Shown here piece by piece: positions 35,660 through 45,001 of a DNA stretch of 64,000 nt. The DNA lies in contig NZ_JACHGL010000001.1 of NCBI RefSeq assembly GCF_014207505.1, forward strand, positions 248,001 through 312,000, written 5' to 3'. Each line of letters opens with the position of its first letter. Within the stretch, counting starts at the first letter, position 1. Origin of the DNA: Leuconostoc carnosum. GTDB taxonomy: Bacteria > Bacillota > Bacilli > Lactobacillales > Lactobacillaceae. The notes beneath the pieces were generated by a model. It did no database searches. It was given only the letters and a program-made list of their open reading frames with translations, and was not told where the DNA came from. Both the position numbers and the translations under genes were made by a program.

Positions 35660-36019
35660 ATGTTAACACAAGCCAGAAATGACAATCAAAAAACTGTGAT
35701 GGGCATTCTATCATTATTGCCTGGTATGCGTGAATTACCTTATTTGAATGCAGAGATGGCTTGGTATGATATTACTAGCACAAGATGTTTGTATCTGTGG
35801 CAAAGTGATAAACGCGCACAGGGTGTTTTGGGCGTGGAATTCATGTCAGACGATATTGTATTAATTCGGCATATTGCTTTAACGCCTGAATCACGAACCG
35901 TACCAAACTATTTTGCAATATTATCTGAATTTCAAAGTCAAAATCTAAGTGCTTTTATCATGGGGACGCTAGATAATCAAAAGTTAATTAATAAATGGAG
36001 AAAAGCAACATCGCAGTAA
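35660..36019 (+). CDS. ribT: RibT-like GNAT protein
   Basis: 119 residues. Small acetyltransferase-like fold matching the RibT protein found upstream of scpA in Bacillus and lactic bacteria; in B. subtilis it lies at the end of the riboflavin operon. Here no riboflavin biosynthesis genes are near, but an FMN riboswitch and the riboflavin importer lie 2 kb downstream. TTGAGG lies upstream. Its 3' end overlaps scpA by 25 bases. Confidence 0.75.
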   Translation: MLTQARNDNQKTVMGILSLLPGMRELPYLNAEMAWYDITSTRCLYLWQSDKRAQGVLGVEFMSDDIVLIRHIALTPESRTVPNYFAILSEFQSQNLSAFIMGTLDNQKLINKWRKATSQ

Positions 36020-36771
36020 GTAGTTTAACAATTAAATTAAGCGAATTTGAAGGTCCGTTAGATTTATTGCTACACCTCATTAAAAAATCCGAAATGGATA
36101 TCTTTGATCTGCCAATCGCAACGATTACAGAACAATATCTAGCTTTTATTCATCATCAGCAAGATATGCAGCTTGATGTGGCAAGTGAATATTTAGTTAT
36201 GGCAGCTACTTTAGTACAAATTAAGTCAACAGACTTACTACCAGAAGAAGAATTTGAAGATGAACTGATTGTCGAAGACTTTGTAGATCCACGTGAAGAG
36301 CTGATGTTACAGCTGCTAACCTATAAGCAATTTCAAGTTGCGAGTGAGGCACTGAAAACGCGTCAGCATCCTGAACAACAATCTTTTGGTCGTTTACCAA
36401 TGACTATACCAAGCGATGCGGGTCCTGAAACATTTTTATCGCCAGGACTTGGTTTGGTTGATTTACAAGTGGCTTTTTCACACCTATTAAGTAAAAGAAG
36501 GCGACAACAACCAATAAGTCGACGTGTTGTTAGTGAAAAATACACAATGGCGGATGCAATGAATAACATCAAAAAGCATTTTGCAGCGCTTCAAGTTGGT
36601 GATGTGGTCAATTTTGAGTTATTATTTGATGGTGTTTATGAACGTGAGCCACTGGTAATGACTTTTTTGGCATTACTTGAAATGGCAAAATCTGATCAGA
36701 TTTTATTACATCAAGATGATACAGATTCCGAAATATTTTTAGAGATTGAGAAAATAGGAAATAATGAATAA
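35995..36771 (+). CDS. scpA: Segregation and condensation protein A
   Basis: 258 residues. ScpA is the kleisin that bridges the SMC heads in the bacterial condensin. The N-terminal signature EFEGPLDLLLHLIKKSEMDI and the C-terminal winged helix (VVNFELLFDGVYEREPLVMTFLALLEMAK) are clear. The ATG at 35995 lies inside ribT and has no upstream Shine-Dalgarno, so translation is probably coupled to ribT. It overlaps scpB by 8 bases. Confidence 0.93.
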   Translation: MEKSNIAVSSLTIKLSEFEGPLDLLLHLIKKSEMDIFDLPIATITEQYLAFIHHQQDMQLDVASEYLVMAATLVQIKSTDLLPEEEFEDELIVEDFVDPREELMLQLLTYKQFQVASEALKTRQHPEQQSFGRLPMTIPSDAGPETFLSPGLGLVDLQVAFSHLLSKRRRQQPISRRVVSEKYTMADAMNNIKKHFAALQVGDVVNFELLFDGVYEREPLVMTFLALLEMAKSDQILLHQDDTDSEIFLEIEKIGNNE

Positions 36772-37366
36772 TTTAAGTCAAGTGGAAGCCTTATTATTCG
36801 TGGCTGGGGATGAAGGTATTAGTATCAAAGACATTTGTACGATTACAAAGTTTGATAAACCAGCAGTCATCACATTGATTGATGAATTGGCGGCAAGATA
36901 TGAAAATGATTTGGTGAGTGCATTAGAAATTCGTGAAGCAGATAACGCATATCGTTTAGTAACTAAACCGGCATTAGGTGCTACGGTAAAAGATTATTTT
37001 GATTCACCAGTGAATGCTACTTTATCACAAGCACAACTCGAAACATTGGTGATTGTTGCTTATAAACAACCAATTACACGTGTTGAAATTGATCAGATAC
37101 GTGGCGTGCAATCGTCAGGGACATTGCAAAAATTAATGGTACGACAATTAATTATGGCAACAGGTCGGAAAGATGAGCCTGGTCGGCCGATTATGTATGG
37201 AACAACTACTGAGTTTTTAGATTACTTTGGTTTAAAAACAATATCAGAATTACCACCTTTACCAGAAGTTGATACCTTAGATATTGATGATGAAGGTAGT
37301 GAATTGTTTACTAGCGCATTTGAAGCGCGTGTGGCAGAAACGGAAGAAGAGAATACAGATGTTTGA
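36764..37366 (+). CDS. scpB: Segregation and condensation protein B
   Basis: 200 residues, with two winged-helix domains (VEALLFVAGDEGISIKDI; LSQAQLETLVIVAYKQPITRVEIDQIRGV; GRKDEPGRPIMYGTT). Partner of ScpA in the SMC complex. Acidic tail. Overlaps scpA by 8 bases and rluB by 8 bases, so all three are one translationally coupled unit. Confidence 0.94.
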   Translation: MNNLSQVEALLFVAGDEGISIKDICTITKFDKPAVITLIDELAARYENDLVSALEIREADNAYRLVTKPALGATVKDYFDSPVNATLSQAQLETLVIVAYKQPITRVEIDQIRGVQSSGTLQKLMVRQLIMATGRKDEPGRPIMYGTTTEFLDYFGLKTISELPPLPEVDTLDIDDEGSELFTSAFEARVAETEEENTDV

Positions 37367-38108
37367 AGAAGCACAACGATTACAGAAAGTTATTGCACAA
37401 GCTGGCCTTGCCTCGCGTCGTGGCGCTGAAGAACTAATCAGCAGTGGTCGTGTTCAAGTTAATGGTGTGACAGTAACGGCATTAGGTACTAAAGTTCAAC
37501 AAAATGATACAGTTGCTGTTGATGGTGCGCCGATTGAAGGCCGTGAAAAGTTAGTTTATTACGTACTAAATAAACCACGTGGTGTTGTTACAACTAATGA
37601 TGATGATAAGGGGCGCAAAACGGTTTTAGATCTTTTAGATGAAGTGGACCAACGTGTCTATCCGGTTGGTCGGTTAGATTATGATACAACTGGTGTGTTG
37701 CTTTTAACCAATGACGGGGAAATGGCTAACCAACTTATGCATCCAAAATCGCGCGTCGATAAAGTTTACGTGGCTAAAGTTGAAGGTGTTGCATCAGATG
37801 ATAAATTGGCACCATTGAAGCGTGGGGTTGTCATTAAAGGCCGAAAGACTGCGCCTGCGCGTGTTGCAATTGAACGTATTGATAAGGCAAAGAAAACGAG
37901 CATGATTCGTCTCGTTATTCATGAAGGCCGTAATCACCAAGTTAAAAATATGCTTCAAAAAGTCGGATTACCGGTTTCTAAATTAACACGCGAGCAATAC
38001 GCTTTCTTAGATCTAACTGGGTTACAGTCTGGTGATTATCGTAAATTAACTGGCGCAGAAGTGAGACGCTTAAAATCAGGTGATTACAAGGGGTATCGTA
38101 GAAAATAG
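37359..38108 (+). CDS. rluB: 23S rRNA pseudouridine synthase, RluB family
   Basis: 249 residues. N-terminal S4 RNA-binding domain (RLQKVIAQAGLASRRGAEELI), catalytic domain with the active Asp in GRLDYDTTGVLLLTNDG, and C-terminal IHEGRNHQVKNML. It makes the pseudouridine near position 2605 of 23S rRNA (family knowledge). ATG 37359 follows GGAAGAAGAG inside the scpB end; the longer frame from 37284 is a shadow of scpB. Confidence 0.92.
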   Translation: MFEEAQRLQKVIAQAGLASRRGAEELISSGRVQVNGVTVTALGTKVQQNDTVAVDGAPIEGREKLVYYVLNKPRGVVTTNDDDKGRKTVLDLLDEVDQRVYPVGRLDYDTTGVLLLTNDGEMANQLMHPKSRVDKVYVAKVEGVASDDKLAPLKRGVVIKGRKTAPARVAIERIDKAKKTSMIRLVIHEGRNHQVKNMLQKVGLPVSKLTREQYAFLDLTGLQSGDYRKLTGAEVRRLKSGDYKGYRRK

Positions 38109-38158
38109 TTAAGTATTGCAATTTGATAATTTATATGCTAAGATAATGAAAATTGAAT

Positions 38159-38288
38159 ATACTTCAGGGTCAGGTGAAAATCCTAACCGGCGGTGAAACA
38201 TACTTGATATGGTAAGCCCGCGACCTGCGATAGCAGCTGATCTGGTTTGAATCCAGAGCCGACCGTAAAGTCGGGTATAAAGAAGTTA
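38159..38288 (+). ncRNA. FMN riboswitch (RFN element)
   Basis: Canonical conserved blocks appear in order: AGGGTCAGGTG, CCTAACCGGCGGT, AGCCCGCGACCTGC, CAGCTGATCTGGTTTGAATC (linker), AGAGCCGACCGTAAAGTC. Helix P1 is ACTTC/GAAGT. A promoter TTGCAA-17-TAAGAT lies at 38116-38144. It controls ribU by transcription termination (next entry). CCCTGA at 38321-38326 can pair with TCAGGG of the aptamer 5' strand, a possible part of the switch. Confidence 0.95.
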
Positions 38289-38300
38289 AAAAAGAAAGTT

Positions 38301-38344
38301 AAAGCTGTCTTTTTGTTGTGCCCTGACAATTAGACGCTTTTTTT
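38301..38344 (+). terminator. FMN-dependent terminator before ribU
   Basis: AAAGC-t-GTCT pairs with AGAC-GCTTT across a 21-base loop, followed by T7 that runs straight into the ribU ribosome binding site GAGG. Confidence 0.75.
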
Positions 38345-38355
38345 GAGGCAAAAAT

Positions 38356-38943
38356 ATGTCTATTTCAACAGCAACACGAACACAGCGTCTGACGTTAATT
38401 GCTATTTTAAGTGCAATTTCGTTTAGTTTAATGATTTTTCCGCAGTTTCCAATTGTACCCGGAGCTGATTTTCTAAAAGTGGATTTTTCAATTGTACCAG
38501 TTATGATTGCATTATATTGGCTTGGGTTATCAGCTGCTATATCAACAATTGTGATACGTACAATACTGAAGCTGGTATTGGCCAATGAAGGTGTAAATAC
38601 TTATCTAGGTTTACCAGTTAATATTGTAGCGATGTTATCGTTCATTATTGTCATATTTATAATGATGCCACGTTTTCAAGAAACCAGTATGGTTCGACAA
38701 GCTATTGCTATTGTTGTCAGTACAATCATTTTGGCATTTGTTGGGATTATGATGAATCTGTTTATTGCCGTACCACTTTATTCGCAATTTGCAAACTTTG
38801 ATATTCCTAAGTATATAGGGCTATGGCGTTATTTAGTTGCAATGGTTTTGCCGTTTAACCTCATTCAAGGGGTTATCTGGGGTGCTGTAAGTATGATGGT
38901 ATTAACGATGATTAAGCCACTGCATAGGCGTTTTAATTCTTAA
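38356..38943 (+). CDS. ribU: ECF transporter S component, riboflavin (RibU)
   Basis: 195 residues with about six transmembrane helices. The RibU N-terminus TRTQRLTLIAILSAISFSLM and the PIVPGADFLKVDFSIVP loop that contacts riboflavin are clear. It works with the shared EcfA/A'/T module, encoded elsewhere. The FMN riboswitch upstream confirms the substrate. A riboflavin importer under FMN control fits an organism that imports rather than makes the vitamin, although biosynthesis genes elsewhere cannot be excluded. Confidence 0.94.
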   Translation: MSISTATRTQRLTLIAILSAISFSLMIFPQFPIVPGADFLKVDFSIVPVMIALYWLGLSAAISTIVIRTILKLVLANEGVNTYLGLPVNIVAMLSFIIVIFIMMPRFQETSMVRQAIAIVVSTIILAFVGIMMNLFIAVPLYSQFANFDIPKYIGLWRYLVAMVLPFNLIQGVIWGAVSMMVLTMIKPLHRRFNS

Positions 38944-39020
38944 TAAAAGATTATAAACACAAACAATCACCATGTGGTAAAATTTTAAGTAAACAGATGA
39001 TGATGGAGGTCGTTTCTATT

Positions 39021-39584
39021 ATGAACGATTTTGACCCAAATAAAATGAGCCGTTCAGCACGTTCAAAAAAACAAAAATTCGAGCCTAAATTTTCTCGTGA
39101 ATCAGATCACAAAAAACAAGGTGGTAGTGGCTTGCGTATTTTTTTGATTGTTGCAGCTTTCGCAATTCTATCAAGCGTGCCTATTTATGGGGCATGGGCT
39201 AATCGCAAGACCCCCGAAAAGCAAGCAACACCAACAACAAGCAGTAAAACAACAACAGATTCTAGTCAAAAAAAGTCGTCGTCATCTGATCAAAGTTCAT
39301 CTCAATCGTCAAGTACGACTTCAGAATCAAGCGAGGAGTCGGTATCTTCTAGCTCCGAAGTACAATCAAGTGAAACCGATAGTGCTGAGACTAGTAGCTC
39401 AGCTACTGAACCAAGTTCATCTAGCAGTGCTGCGACGAATACGGCTGTACTAGGCTCTGATCAAACATTGTATAATTTTGCTATGACGCATGGCATGACA
39501 ACTGATCAGGTAGTTGCGTTAAATCCAGGATTATCGGTTAGTAACTATACACAATATAGTGGTCAGAATTTAAATATTCAATAA
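39021..39584 (+). CDS. SAG1386/EF1546-family membrane-anchored LysM protein
   Basis: 187 residues. A basic N-terminal segment ([17 protein letters not shown]), one transmembrane helix (about 45-63), a long Ser/Thr-rich low-complexity linker (about 70-140, with many SS/SSS runs), and a C-terminal LysM domain ([20 protein letters not shown]). The LysM binds peptidoglycan outside the cell. This family sits next to cmk-rpsA in enterococci and streptococci; function unknown. GGAGG 11 bases before ATG 39021 supports this start. Confidence 0.85.
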   Translation: MNDFDPNKMSRSARSKKQKFEPKFSRESDHKKQGGSGLRIFLIVAAFAILSSVPIYGAWANRKTPEKQATPTTSSKTTTDSSQKKSSSSDQSSSQSSSTTSESSEESVSSSSEVQSSETDSAETSSSATEPSSSSSAATNTAVLGSDQTLYNFAMTHGMTTDQVVALNPGLSVSNYTQYSGQNLNIQ

Positions 39585-39597
39585 TTCAGAGGAAAAC

Positions 39598-40275
39598 ATG
39601 ACAAAATATTTTCAAGTAGCCATTGATGGACCGGCATCAGCGGGTAAATCAACCATTGCCAAGATAATAGCTAAAAATTTGAAATATGTGTATGTTGATA
39701 CCGGTGCGATGTACCGATCAATTACATTAGCTGCTAAAAAAGCAGGTATCTCATATGAAAATGAAGAGCAAATTGCCGAATTACTACCAAATATCTCGAT
39801 TCGTTTTGAACCAGGGGTACCAGTCCAACGTGTTTTTTTAAATGATGAAGAGATAACTGAGGCTATTCGGTCGACAGATGTCACCAACAATGTATCGTTA
39901 GTCGCTTCGTATGCCTCAGTAAGAGAGAACTTATTAAAATATCAACGTCAAATTGCTACTGATAATCACGTTATCATGGATGGACGTGATATTGGAACAA
40001 CGGTATTACCAGATGCACAAGTCAAAATTTTTTTGGTAGCAAGTGTTGAAGAGCGTGCAGAACGACGTTATAAAGAGAATACAGCCAAGGGCATGACGCC
40101 TGATTTTGAAACCTTAAAAAAAGATATTGAAGATCGTGACTATAAAGATTCACATCGCGAAATTAGTCCGTTAACTCAAGCTAGTGATGCAATATTGGTA
40201 GATACAACGGGTTTATCAATTGAAGAAGTTGTGTCGAAAATCACAAATATTATTAAAAAGAATCAAAATAACTAA
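39598..40275 (+). CDS. cmk: Cytidylate kinase
   Basis: 225 residues. P-loop [12 protein letters not shown], then the CMP-binding [13 protein letters not shown] and [10 protein letters not shown] segments. It converts CMP/dCMP to the diphosphates. CAGAGGAAAAC precedes the ATG 14 bases after the LysM gene. The cmk-rpsA order is widespread in bacteria. Confidence 0.95.
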   Translation: MTKYFQVAIDGPASAGKSTIAKIIAKNLKYVYVDTGAMYRSITLAAKKAGISYENEEQIAELLPNISIRFEPGVPVQRVFLNDEEITEAIRSTDVTNNVSLVASYASVRENLLKYQRQIATDNHVIMDGRDIGTTVLPDAQVKIFLVASVEERAERRYKENTAKGMTPDFETLKKDIEDRDYKDSHREISPLTQASDAILVDTTGLSIEEVVSKITNIIKKNQNN

Positions 40276-40278
40276 TTT

Positions 40279-40302
40279 AACAGCGTGAAAACGCTGTTTT
40301 TA
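40279..40302 (+). terminator. Terminator between cmk and rpsA
   Basis: AACAGCGT-GAAA-ACGCTGTTTTT: 8-bp stem with GAAA tetraloop and T5. Confidence 0.88.
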
Positions 40303-40370
40303 CTATACAAAAGATAATTATTCTGGTAAACTATATCCATAGTGTAAATTGTAGGAGGACGTTAGACGTC

Positions 40371-41561
40371 ATGAGTGAAACAAACAACGAGTTCTTAGCA
40401 GCTCTTGAAAGCGCAGCAGATCAAATCAAGGTGGGGGATGTTATTACAGGTGAGCTTTTGACCATTGATAATGATAACCAAGCAGTAATTGGTCTGCCTA
40501 CCGGTGAAGAAGGAGTTGTGCCAGCACGTGAGTACTCAGACGATCGTAACATCAACCTGGCAGACGAATTGAAAATTGGTGACAGCATTGAGGCTGTTGT
40601 GATTTCTAATGTAACAAGCGACAAGGAAGGTGTTTCATACTTGTTGTCAAAGAAGCGCTTAGATGCTCGCAAGGCATGGGAAAACTTGAACTTTGGTGAA
40701 GGCGACACTGTTGATGCTAAAGTTATTAATGCCGTTCGTGGTGGTTTGATTGTTGATGTTAATGGTGTACGTGGATTTGTTCCTGCATCAATGGTTGCAG
40801 AACGCTTTGTATCTGACTTGAATCAATTCAAGAATAAGGACATTAAAGCACAAGTTATCGAAATCGATCCTGCTAATGCACGTTTGATTTTGTCACGTAA
40901 GGCAGTTGCAGCACAAGAACGCGGCGCACATTTGGCTGAAGTATTCAGCAAGTTGACTGTTGGTGATGTGGTTGAAGGTACAGTTGCTCGTTTGACTGAC
41001 TTCGGTGCATTCGTTGACTTAGGTGGTGTTGATGGTTTGGTCCACGTATCAGAAATCTCACATGATCGCGTAAAGAACCCTGCAGATGTTTTGTCAAAGG
41101 GTGAAAAGGTTAATGTTAAGATTTTAGCATTAGATACTGAAAAGGGTCGCATTTCATTGTCAATTAAAGCAACACAACCTGGACCTTGGGATAAGGCAGC
41201 TGAAGAAATTGCTGCTGGTGCAGTCCTTGAAGGAACAGTTAAGCGCGTTAAGGATTTTGGTGCATTCGTAGAAGTTTTGCCTGGTATTGAAGGCCTTGTT
41301 CACGTCTCACAAATTTCAAATAAGCGTATTGAAAATCCTTCAGAAGTTTTGAAGTCAGGTGATAAGATTCAAGTTAAAGTCTTAGACATCAAGCCAGCTG
41401 AAGAACGTATCTCATTGTCAATGAAGGCTTTGGAAGAAAAGCCAGAACATCAAGAACGTCGTGGTAAAGATGGATCAGCTTCACGTGCAGATATTGCTGC
41501 TTATAAGCAAGATGACGATTCAGGTGCTACATTGGGTGACATCTTTGGTGATAAGTTGTAA
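40371..41561 (+). CDS. rpsA: 30S ribosomal protein S1 homologue
   Basis: 396 residues with four S1 domains starting about residues 20, 107, 193 and 280 (GDVITGELL, GDTVDAKVI, GDVVEGTVARLTDFGAFVDL, GAVLEGTVKRVKDFGAFVEV), the usual Firmicute form, shorter than the six-domain E. coli protein. It binds mRNA on the 30S subunit. Codon use is of the highly expressed type. The ribosome binding site AGGAGG (40353-40358) is 12 bases from the ATG and a hairpin GACGT-TAG-ACGTC (40358-40370) fills this space, a possible site of autoregulation. Confidence 0.93.
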   Translation: MSETNNEFLAALESAADQIKVGDVITGELLTIDNDNQAVIGLPTGEEGVVPAREYSDDRNINLADELKIGDSIEAVVISNVTSDKEGVSYLLSKKRLDARKAWENLNFGEGDTVDAKVINAVRGGLIVDVNGVRGFVPASMVAERFVSDLNQFKNKDIKAQVIEIDPANARLILSRKAVAAQERGAHLAEVFSKLTVGDVVEGTVARLTDFGAFVDLGGVDGLVHVSEISHDRVKNPADVLSKGEKVNVKILALDTEKGRISLSIKATQPGPWDKAAEEIAAGAVLEGTVKRVKDFGAFVEVLPGIEGLVHVSQISNKRIENPSEVLKSGDKIQVKVLDIKPAEERISLSMKALEEKPEHQERRGKDGSASRADIAAYKQDDDSGATLGDIFGDKL

Positions 41562-41576
41562 GATTAGTTAAGACAG

Positions 41577-41602
41577 AAGAGCTGGCTCGCCAGTTCTTTT
41601 AT
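41577..41602 (+). terminator. Terminator after rpsA
   Basis: AAGAGCTGGC-TC-GCCAGTTCTTTT (one G-U) followed by a T-rich tail. Confidence 0.75.
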
Positions 41603-41657
41603 TTTGAAAAGAAAAGTGAGAGAAATACTGCTCACAGATATAAAAGGAGGTGCCTTT

Positions 41658-42971
41658 ATGGCAGCACCAATAGTTGCGATTGTTGGTCGACCTAATGTTG
41701 GTAAGTCAACAATATTTAATCGTATGGCAGGTGAACGTATTGCGATTGTTGAAGACCAACCAGGTGTGACACGTGATCGGTTATATGCACCAGCAGAATG
41801 GTTGAATTATGAATTTCGAATGATTGATACCGGAGGTATTGAACTTGGAGATGAACCATTTTTGTCAGAAATACGTGCGCAAGTGGAATTAGCGATTGAT
41901 GAGGCCGATGTTATCGTTATGGTTGCATCTGGTCGTGAAGGACTGACATCAGCTGATGAAGTAGTTGCTAAAATGCTGTATAAGACTAAGAAACCTGTCG
42001 TATTAGCTATCAATAAAGTTGATAATCCAGAAATGCGACAAGATGTTTATGATTTTTATGCTCTTGGTTTGGGCGATCCGTTTCCAGTGTCTGGTTCACA
42101 CGGTTTGGGTCTAGGGGATCTATTAGATGAAGTAGTCAAGCACTTCCCAGATGAAGCAGCTGAACAAGAAGATGATGGTGTAACACGGTTTAGTATTATT
42201 GGACGACCAAATGTTGGAAAATCATCTATTGTTAATGCTATGCTTGGTGAGGAGCGTGTGATTGTTTCAGATATTGAAGGAACAACACGTGATGCTATTG
42301 ATACACGCTTTGTGACACCTGAAGGTGATGAGTTTATCATGGTAGATACTGCTGGTATACGTAAACGTGGTAAAGTTTATGAAAATACTGAAAAGTATTC
42401 AGTCATGCGTGCTTTAAAAGCAATTGATAATAGTAGTGTTATTTTAATGGTTATTGATGCTGAAGCTGGTATTCGCGAACAAGATAAACACGTGGCTGGG
42501 TTTGCTCATGATGCTGGTCGTGCAATGATTATTGTTGTGAACAAGTGGGATGCAATAGAAAAAGATGATCACACGATGAAAGAATTTGAAGAAATGATTC
42601 GTGTAGAATTTAAGTTTTTGGATTATGCACCTGTTGTTTTTGTTTCAGCTAAAACTGGGCAACGCTTAGAACGTTTACCACAATTAGTTAAAGATGTTGA
42701 CAGTAATCATCGTAAACGAATTTCATCATCTGTATTAAATGATGTGATTATGGATGCAATTGCTGTTAATCCAACGCCGTCAGATAATGGCCGACGTCTG
42801 AGAGTCTATTATGCAACCCAGGTGGCAACGCAACCACCAACATTTGTTATTTTTGTAAATGATGTTGAATTAATGCATTTCTCATATGAACGCTTTTTGG
42901 AAAATAAAATCCGTGAAGCTTTTGATTTTACTGGGACACCAGTCAAGTTAATTGTTCGCGCACGTAAATAG
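41658..42971 (+). CDS. der: Ribosome biogenesis GTPase Der (EngA)
   Basis: 437 residues: two consecutive Era-type GTPase domains (G1 [14 protein letters not shown] near residue 10 and [14 protein letters not shown] near 183; G3 DTGGIE and DTAGIR; G4 NKVD and NKWD) and a C-terminal KH-like domain (about 350-435). Required for 50S subunit maturation. AAAGGAGGTG supports ATG 41658; the longer frame from a TTG at 41604 overlaps this site. Confidence 0.95.
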   Translation: MAAPIVAIVGRPNVGKSTIFNRMAGERIAIVEDQPGVTRDRLYAPAEWLNYEFRMIDTGGIELGDEPFLSEIRAQVELAIDEADVIVMVASGREGLTSADEVVAKMLYKTKKPVVLAINKVDNPEMRQDVYDFYALGLGDPFPVSGSHGLGLGDLLDEVVKHFPDEAAEQEDDGVTRFSIIGRPNVGKSSIVNAMLGEERVIVSDIEGTTRDAIDTRFVTPEGDEFIMVDTAGIRKRGKVYENTEKYSVMRALKAIDNSSVILMVIDAEAGIREQDKHVAGFAHDAGRAMIIVVNKWDAIEKDDHTMKEFEEMIRVEFKFLDYAPVVFVSAKTGQRLERLPQLVKDVDSNHRKRISSSVLNDVIMDAIAVNPTPSDNGRRLRVYYATQVATQPPTFVIFVNDVELMHFSYERFLENKIREAFDFTGTPVKLIVRARK

Positions 42972-43016
42972 AGTTGGCGCAATAATTTGACAAAATTCAA
43001 GTTTCTTTGCAAAAAT

Positions 43017-43151
43017 GTAATATTTATGTAACATAAATATTACGAAAGGCTGAAACCCGCATAAACACTACACATTCAGCCTTTCTTGTGTTATTCTATT
43101 TACATGAAGTAGTGATTGGGTTTACTACATTTCACAAACCGCTCAGCGGTT
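43017..43151 (+). promoter_or_regulatory. hup leader with three successive palindromes
   Basis: After TTGACA (42988-42993) and TGC-AAAAAT (43008-43016), a weak extended promoter, come a perfect palindrome with 13-base arms and one central base (43017-43043), a stem AAAGGCTGAA/TTCAGCCTTT with a 20-base loop (43045-43084), and AACCGCT/AGCGGTT (43137-43151). The middle one could terminate der transcription; the first may be an operator. Confidence 0.55.
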
Positions 43152-43176
43152 AATAAATACTCTTGGGAGAACAAAC

Positions 43177-43452
43177 ATGGCTAATAAGCAAGAATTAGTA
43201 GATTCAGTTGCAAAGGCAACAGGCTTGACAAAAAAGGATGCAACTGCATCAGTTGATGCAGTATTTGCGTCAATCGAAGAATCTTTGAAGAATGGTGAAA
43301 AAGTTCAACTAATCGGATTTGGTAACTTTGAAGTTCGTGACCGTGCAGCCCGCAAGGGACGTAACCCACAAACTGGTGCAGAAATCGAAATTCCTGCATC
43401 AAAAGTACCAGCATTTAAGCCTGGTAAAGCTTTGAAAGAAGCTGTTAAGTAA
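43177..43452 (+). CDS. hup: DNA-binding protein HU
   Basis: 91 residues, complete [43 protein letters not shown] (the DNA-binding arm), [20 protein letters not shown]. Highly expressed codon use. GGGAGAAC before the ATG. It bends and compacts DNA. Monocistronic with its own terminator. Confidence 0.97.
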   Translation: MANKQELVDSVAKATGLTKKDATASVDAVFASIEESLKNGEKVQLIGFGNFEVRDRAARKGRNPQTGAEIEIPASKVPAFKPGKALKEAVK

Positions 43453-43531
43453 TAGAATCTCTGATATATAGTGATTCAAAGATACTTTTGATGAATAAAT
43501 TATTTTTGTGATCTTCTATTGTTAAAGATTT

Positions 43532-43562
43532 AAAAGCAAGCCCATATTGGGCTTGCTTTTTA
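43532..43562 (+). terminator. Terminator after hup
   Basis: AAAAGCAAGCCCA-tat-TGGGCTTGCTTTTT, 13-bp perfect stem. Confidence 0.92.
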
Positions 43563-43664
43563 TGTTAGAATAAATTGTTATTAAAAAATATATGATTGAC
43601 TTTGATGGCAATTTTAATTCTTGATAAGATAATAAAGTATTAAATACGAATAGGGGAGTAACTA

Positions 43665-44930
43665 ATGTCAACAACTTATGCACAACAAATGTTGGATGCA
43701 TTATCCGCTGGGCAATTAGAAAAGGCGCAGCAATTGTTTGTTAAATCGTTACGGAAAGATAGTGATGATTTAGTATATAGCTTAGCTGAAGAACTATATG
43801 CACTTGGATTTTTGAATCAATCAAGGCGCGCTTACAAAAAGCTACTGAACAAATACCCTGATGAAGATGAAATCCGTACAGCATTAGCAGATATTGCTAT
43901 CGAAGATGGTAATATTGACGAGGCGCAAGATTACTTAGCGCAAATCATGCCAGATTCAACCTCATACTTACAATCTTTGCTAGTAAAAGCAGATATTTAC
44001 CAATCTGAAGGTCTTAATGAATCAGCTGAACATAGTTTATTACAAGCCGAGAAAATAGCAGGGCATGAAGACATTATTCAGTTTGCACTGGCAGAATTCT
44101 ATTATGCCAACCAAGCGTACCAAAACGCAATTCCAAGGTATCGTGAATTGCTGCTACGTGGGCAACGAGAAATTAGTCGTGTCGATATTGTGGCAAGAAT
44201 CGGCGTGGCTTATGCACAGGTTGGCAATTATGAAAATGCTGTGGGTTATTTGGAACAAATTAAGCCAGAAACAATGTCGGTAGACACACGTTTCCAACTC
44301 GGCGTTTTATATCAAGAAAATGCTCGCCAAGAGGATGCTATTAAGGTATTTAATGATATATTAGAAATTGATCCCAAATATACGTCAATTTATCCTTTAC
44401 TTGGGCAAGCTTATGAAAGTCAACAAGATATTGAATCGGCTTATCGGACATATCAAGTTGGCTTATCTGAAGATGAAACCAATACACGTCTATATCGTTT
44501 AGCTGGTTCGGCAGCTGAACAAATAGGAGATATCGATGCCGCTAAAGCTTATTATCAGCAAGCATTGGTGGTTGATGATGAAGACGTAACGACGATTATT
44601 TTGCTATCTAGCTTATTATTATCTGAGCGTCAGTTTGAAGAAGACATCAATTTGTTAACTCAGTATATAGCCAACGACGTGATTGATCCACAATTCTACT
44701 GGGATTTGGCGCGTGCTAACGGAGCAATTGGTAATGAAGAGGAAACAGAAAAAAATTGGTTAACTGCTGAACCTTATTTCCAAGAGAATACACAATTTTT
44801 ATCTGATATTATTGCTTGGTATCATGAACAGGGTAATCAAGAATTAGAAATTAAAACGATGCAACAGTATTTGTTTTTAGAACCAGATGATGCTGATATG
44901 CAAATGAGGTTGGAAGATCTGTTATTTTAA
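43665..44930 (+). CDS. TPR-repeat protein (YpiA-like)
   Basis: 421 residues built of about ten tetratricopeptide-like helical pairs (for example AEELYALGFLNQSRRAYKKL, LGVLYQENARQEDAIKVFND, YRLAGSAAEQIGDIDAAKAY). Very acidic. No membrane segment. Matches the cytosolic TPR proteins found near hup/cca in Firmicutes, function unknown, presumably scaffolding. AGGGGAG is upstream. The cca gene begins 71 bases later, with no terminator between. Confidence 0.83.
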   Translation: MSTTYAQQMLDALSAGQLEKAQQLFVKSLRKDSDDLVYSLAEELYALGFLNQSRRAYKKLLNKYPDEDEIRTALADIAIEDGNIDEAQDYLAQIMPDSTSYLQSLLVKADIYQSEGLNESAEHSLLQAEKIAGHEDIIQFALAEFYYANQAYQNAIPRYRELLLRGQREISRVDIVARIGVAYAQVGNYENAVGYLEQIKPETMSVDTRFQLGVLYQENARQEDAIKVFNDILEIDPKYTSIYPLLGQAYESQQDIESAYRTYQVGLSEDETNTRLYRLAGSAAEQIGDIDAAKAYYQQALVVDDEDVTTIILLSSLLLSERQFEEDINLLTQYIANDVIDPQFYWDLARANGAIGNEEETEKNWLTAEPYFQENTQFLSDIIAWYHEQGNQELEIKTMQQYLFLEPDDADMQMRLEDLLF

Positions 44931-45001
44931 ATAGATGTCAATCATAATTTGCAATTATTTAACATAGCAATTTTTGGTATAATTGATTGAAGGACTAATA
45001 T

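Noticed and set aside
39230-39450. Serine-rich low-complexity tract as a possible repeat array or CRISPR-like element
   Set aside because: It is an in-frame Ser/Thr linker of the LysM protein; no regular spacing or identical repeats at DNA level.
40421-41152. Two minus-strand frames of about 100 codons inside rpsA
   Set aside because: Antisense of a highly biased coding sequence; no signals or recognisable domains.
41604-41657. TTG start extending Der by 18 residues
   Set aside because: An ideal Shine-Dalgarno lies inside the extension, directly before the ATG at 41658.
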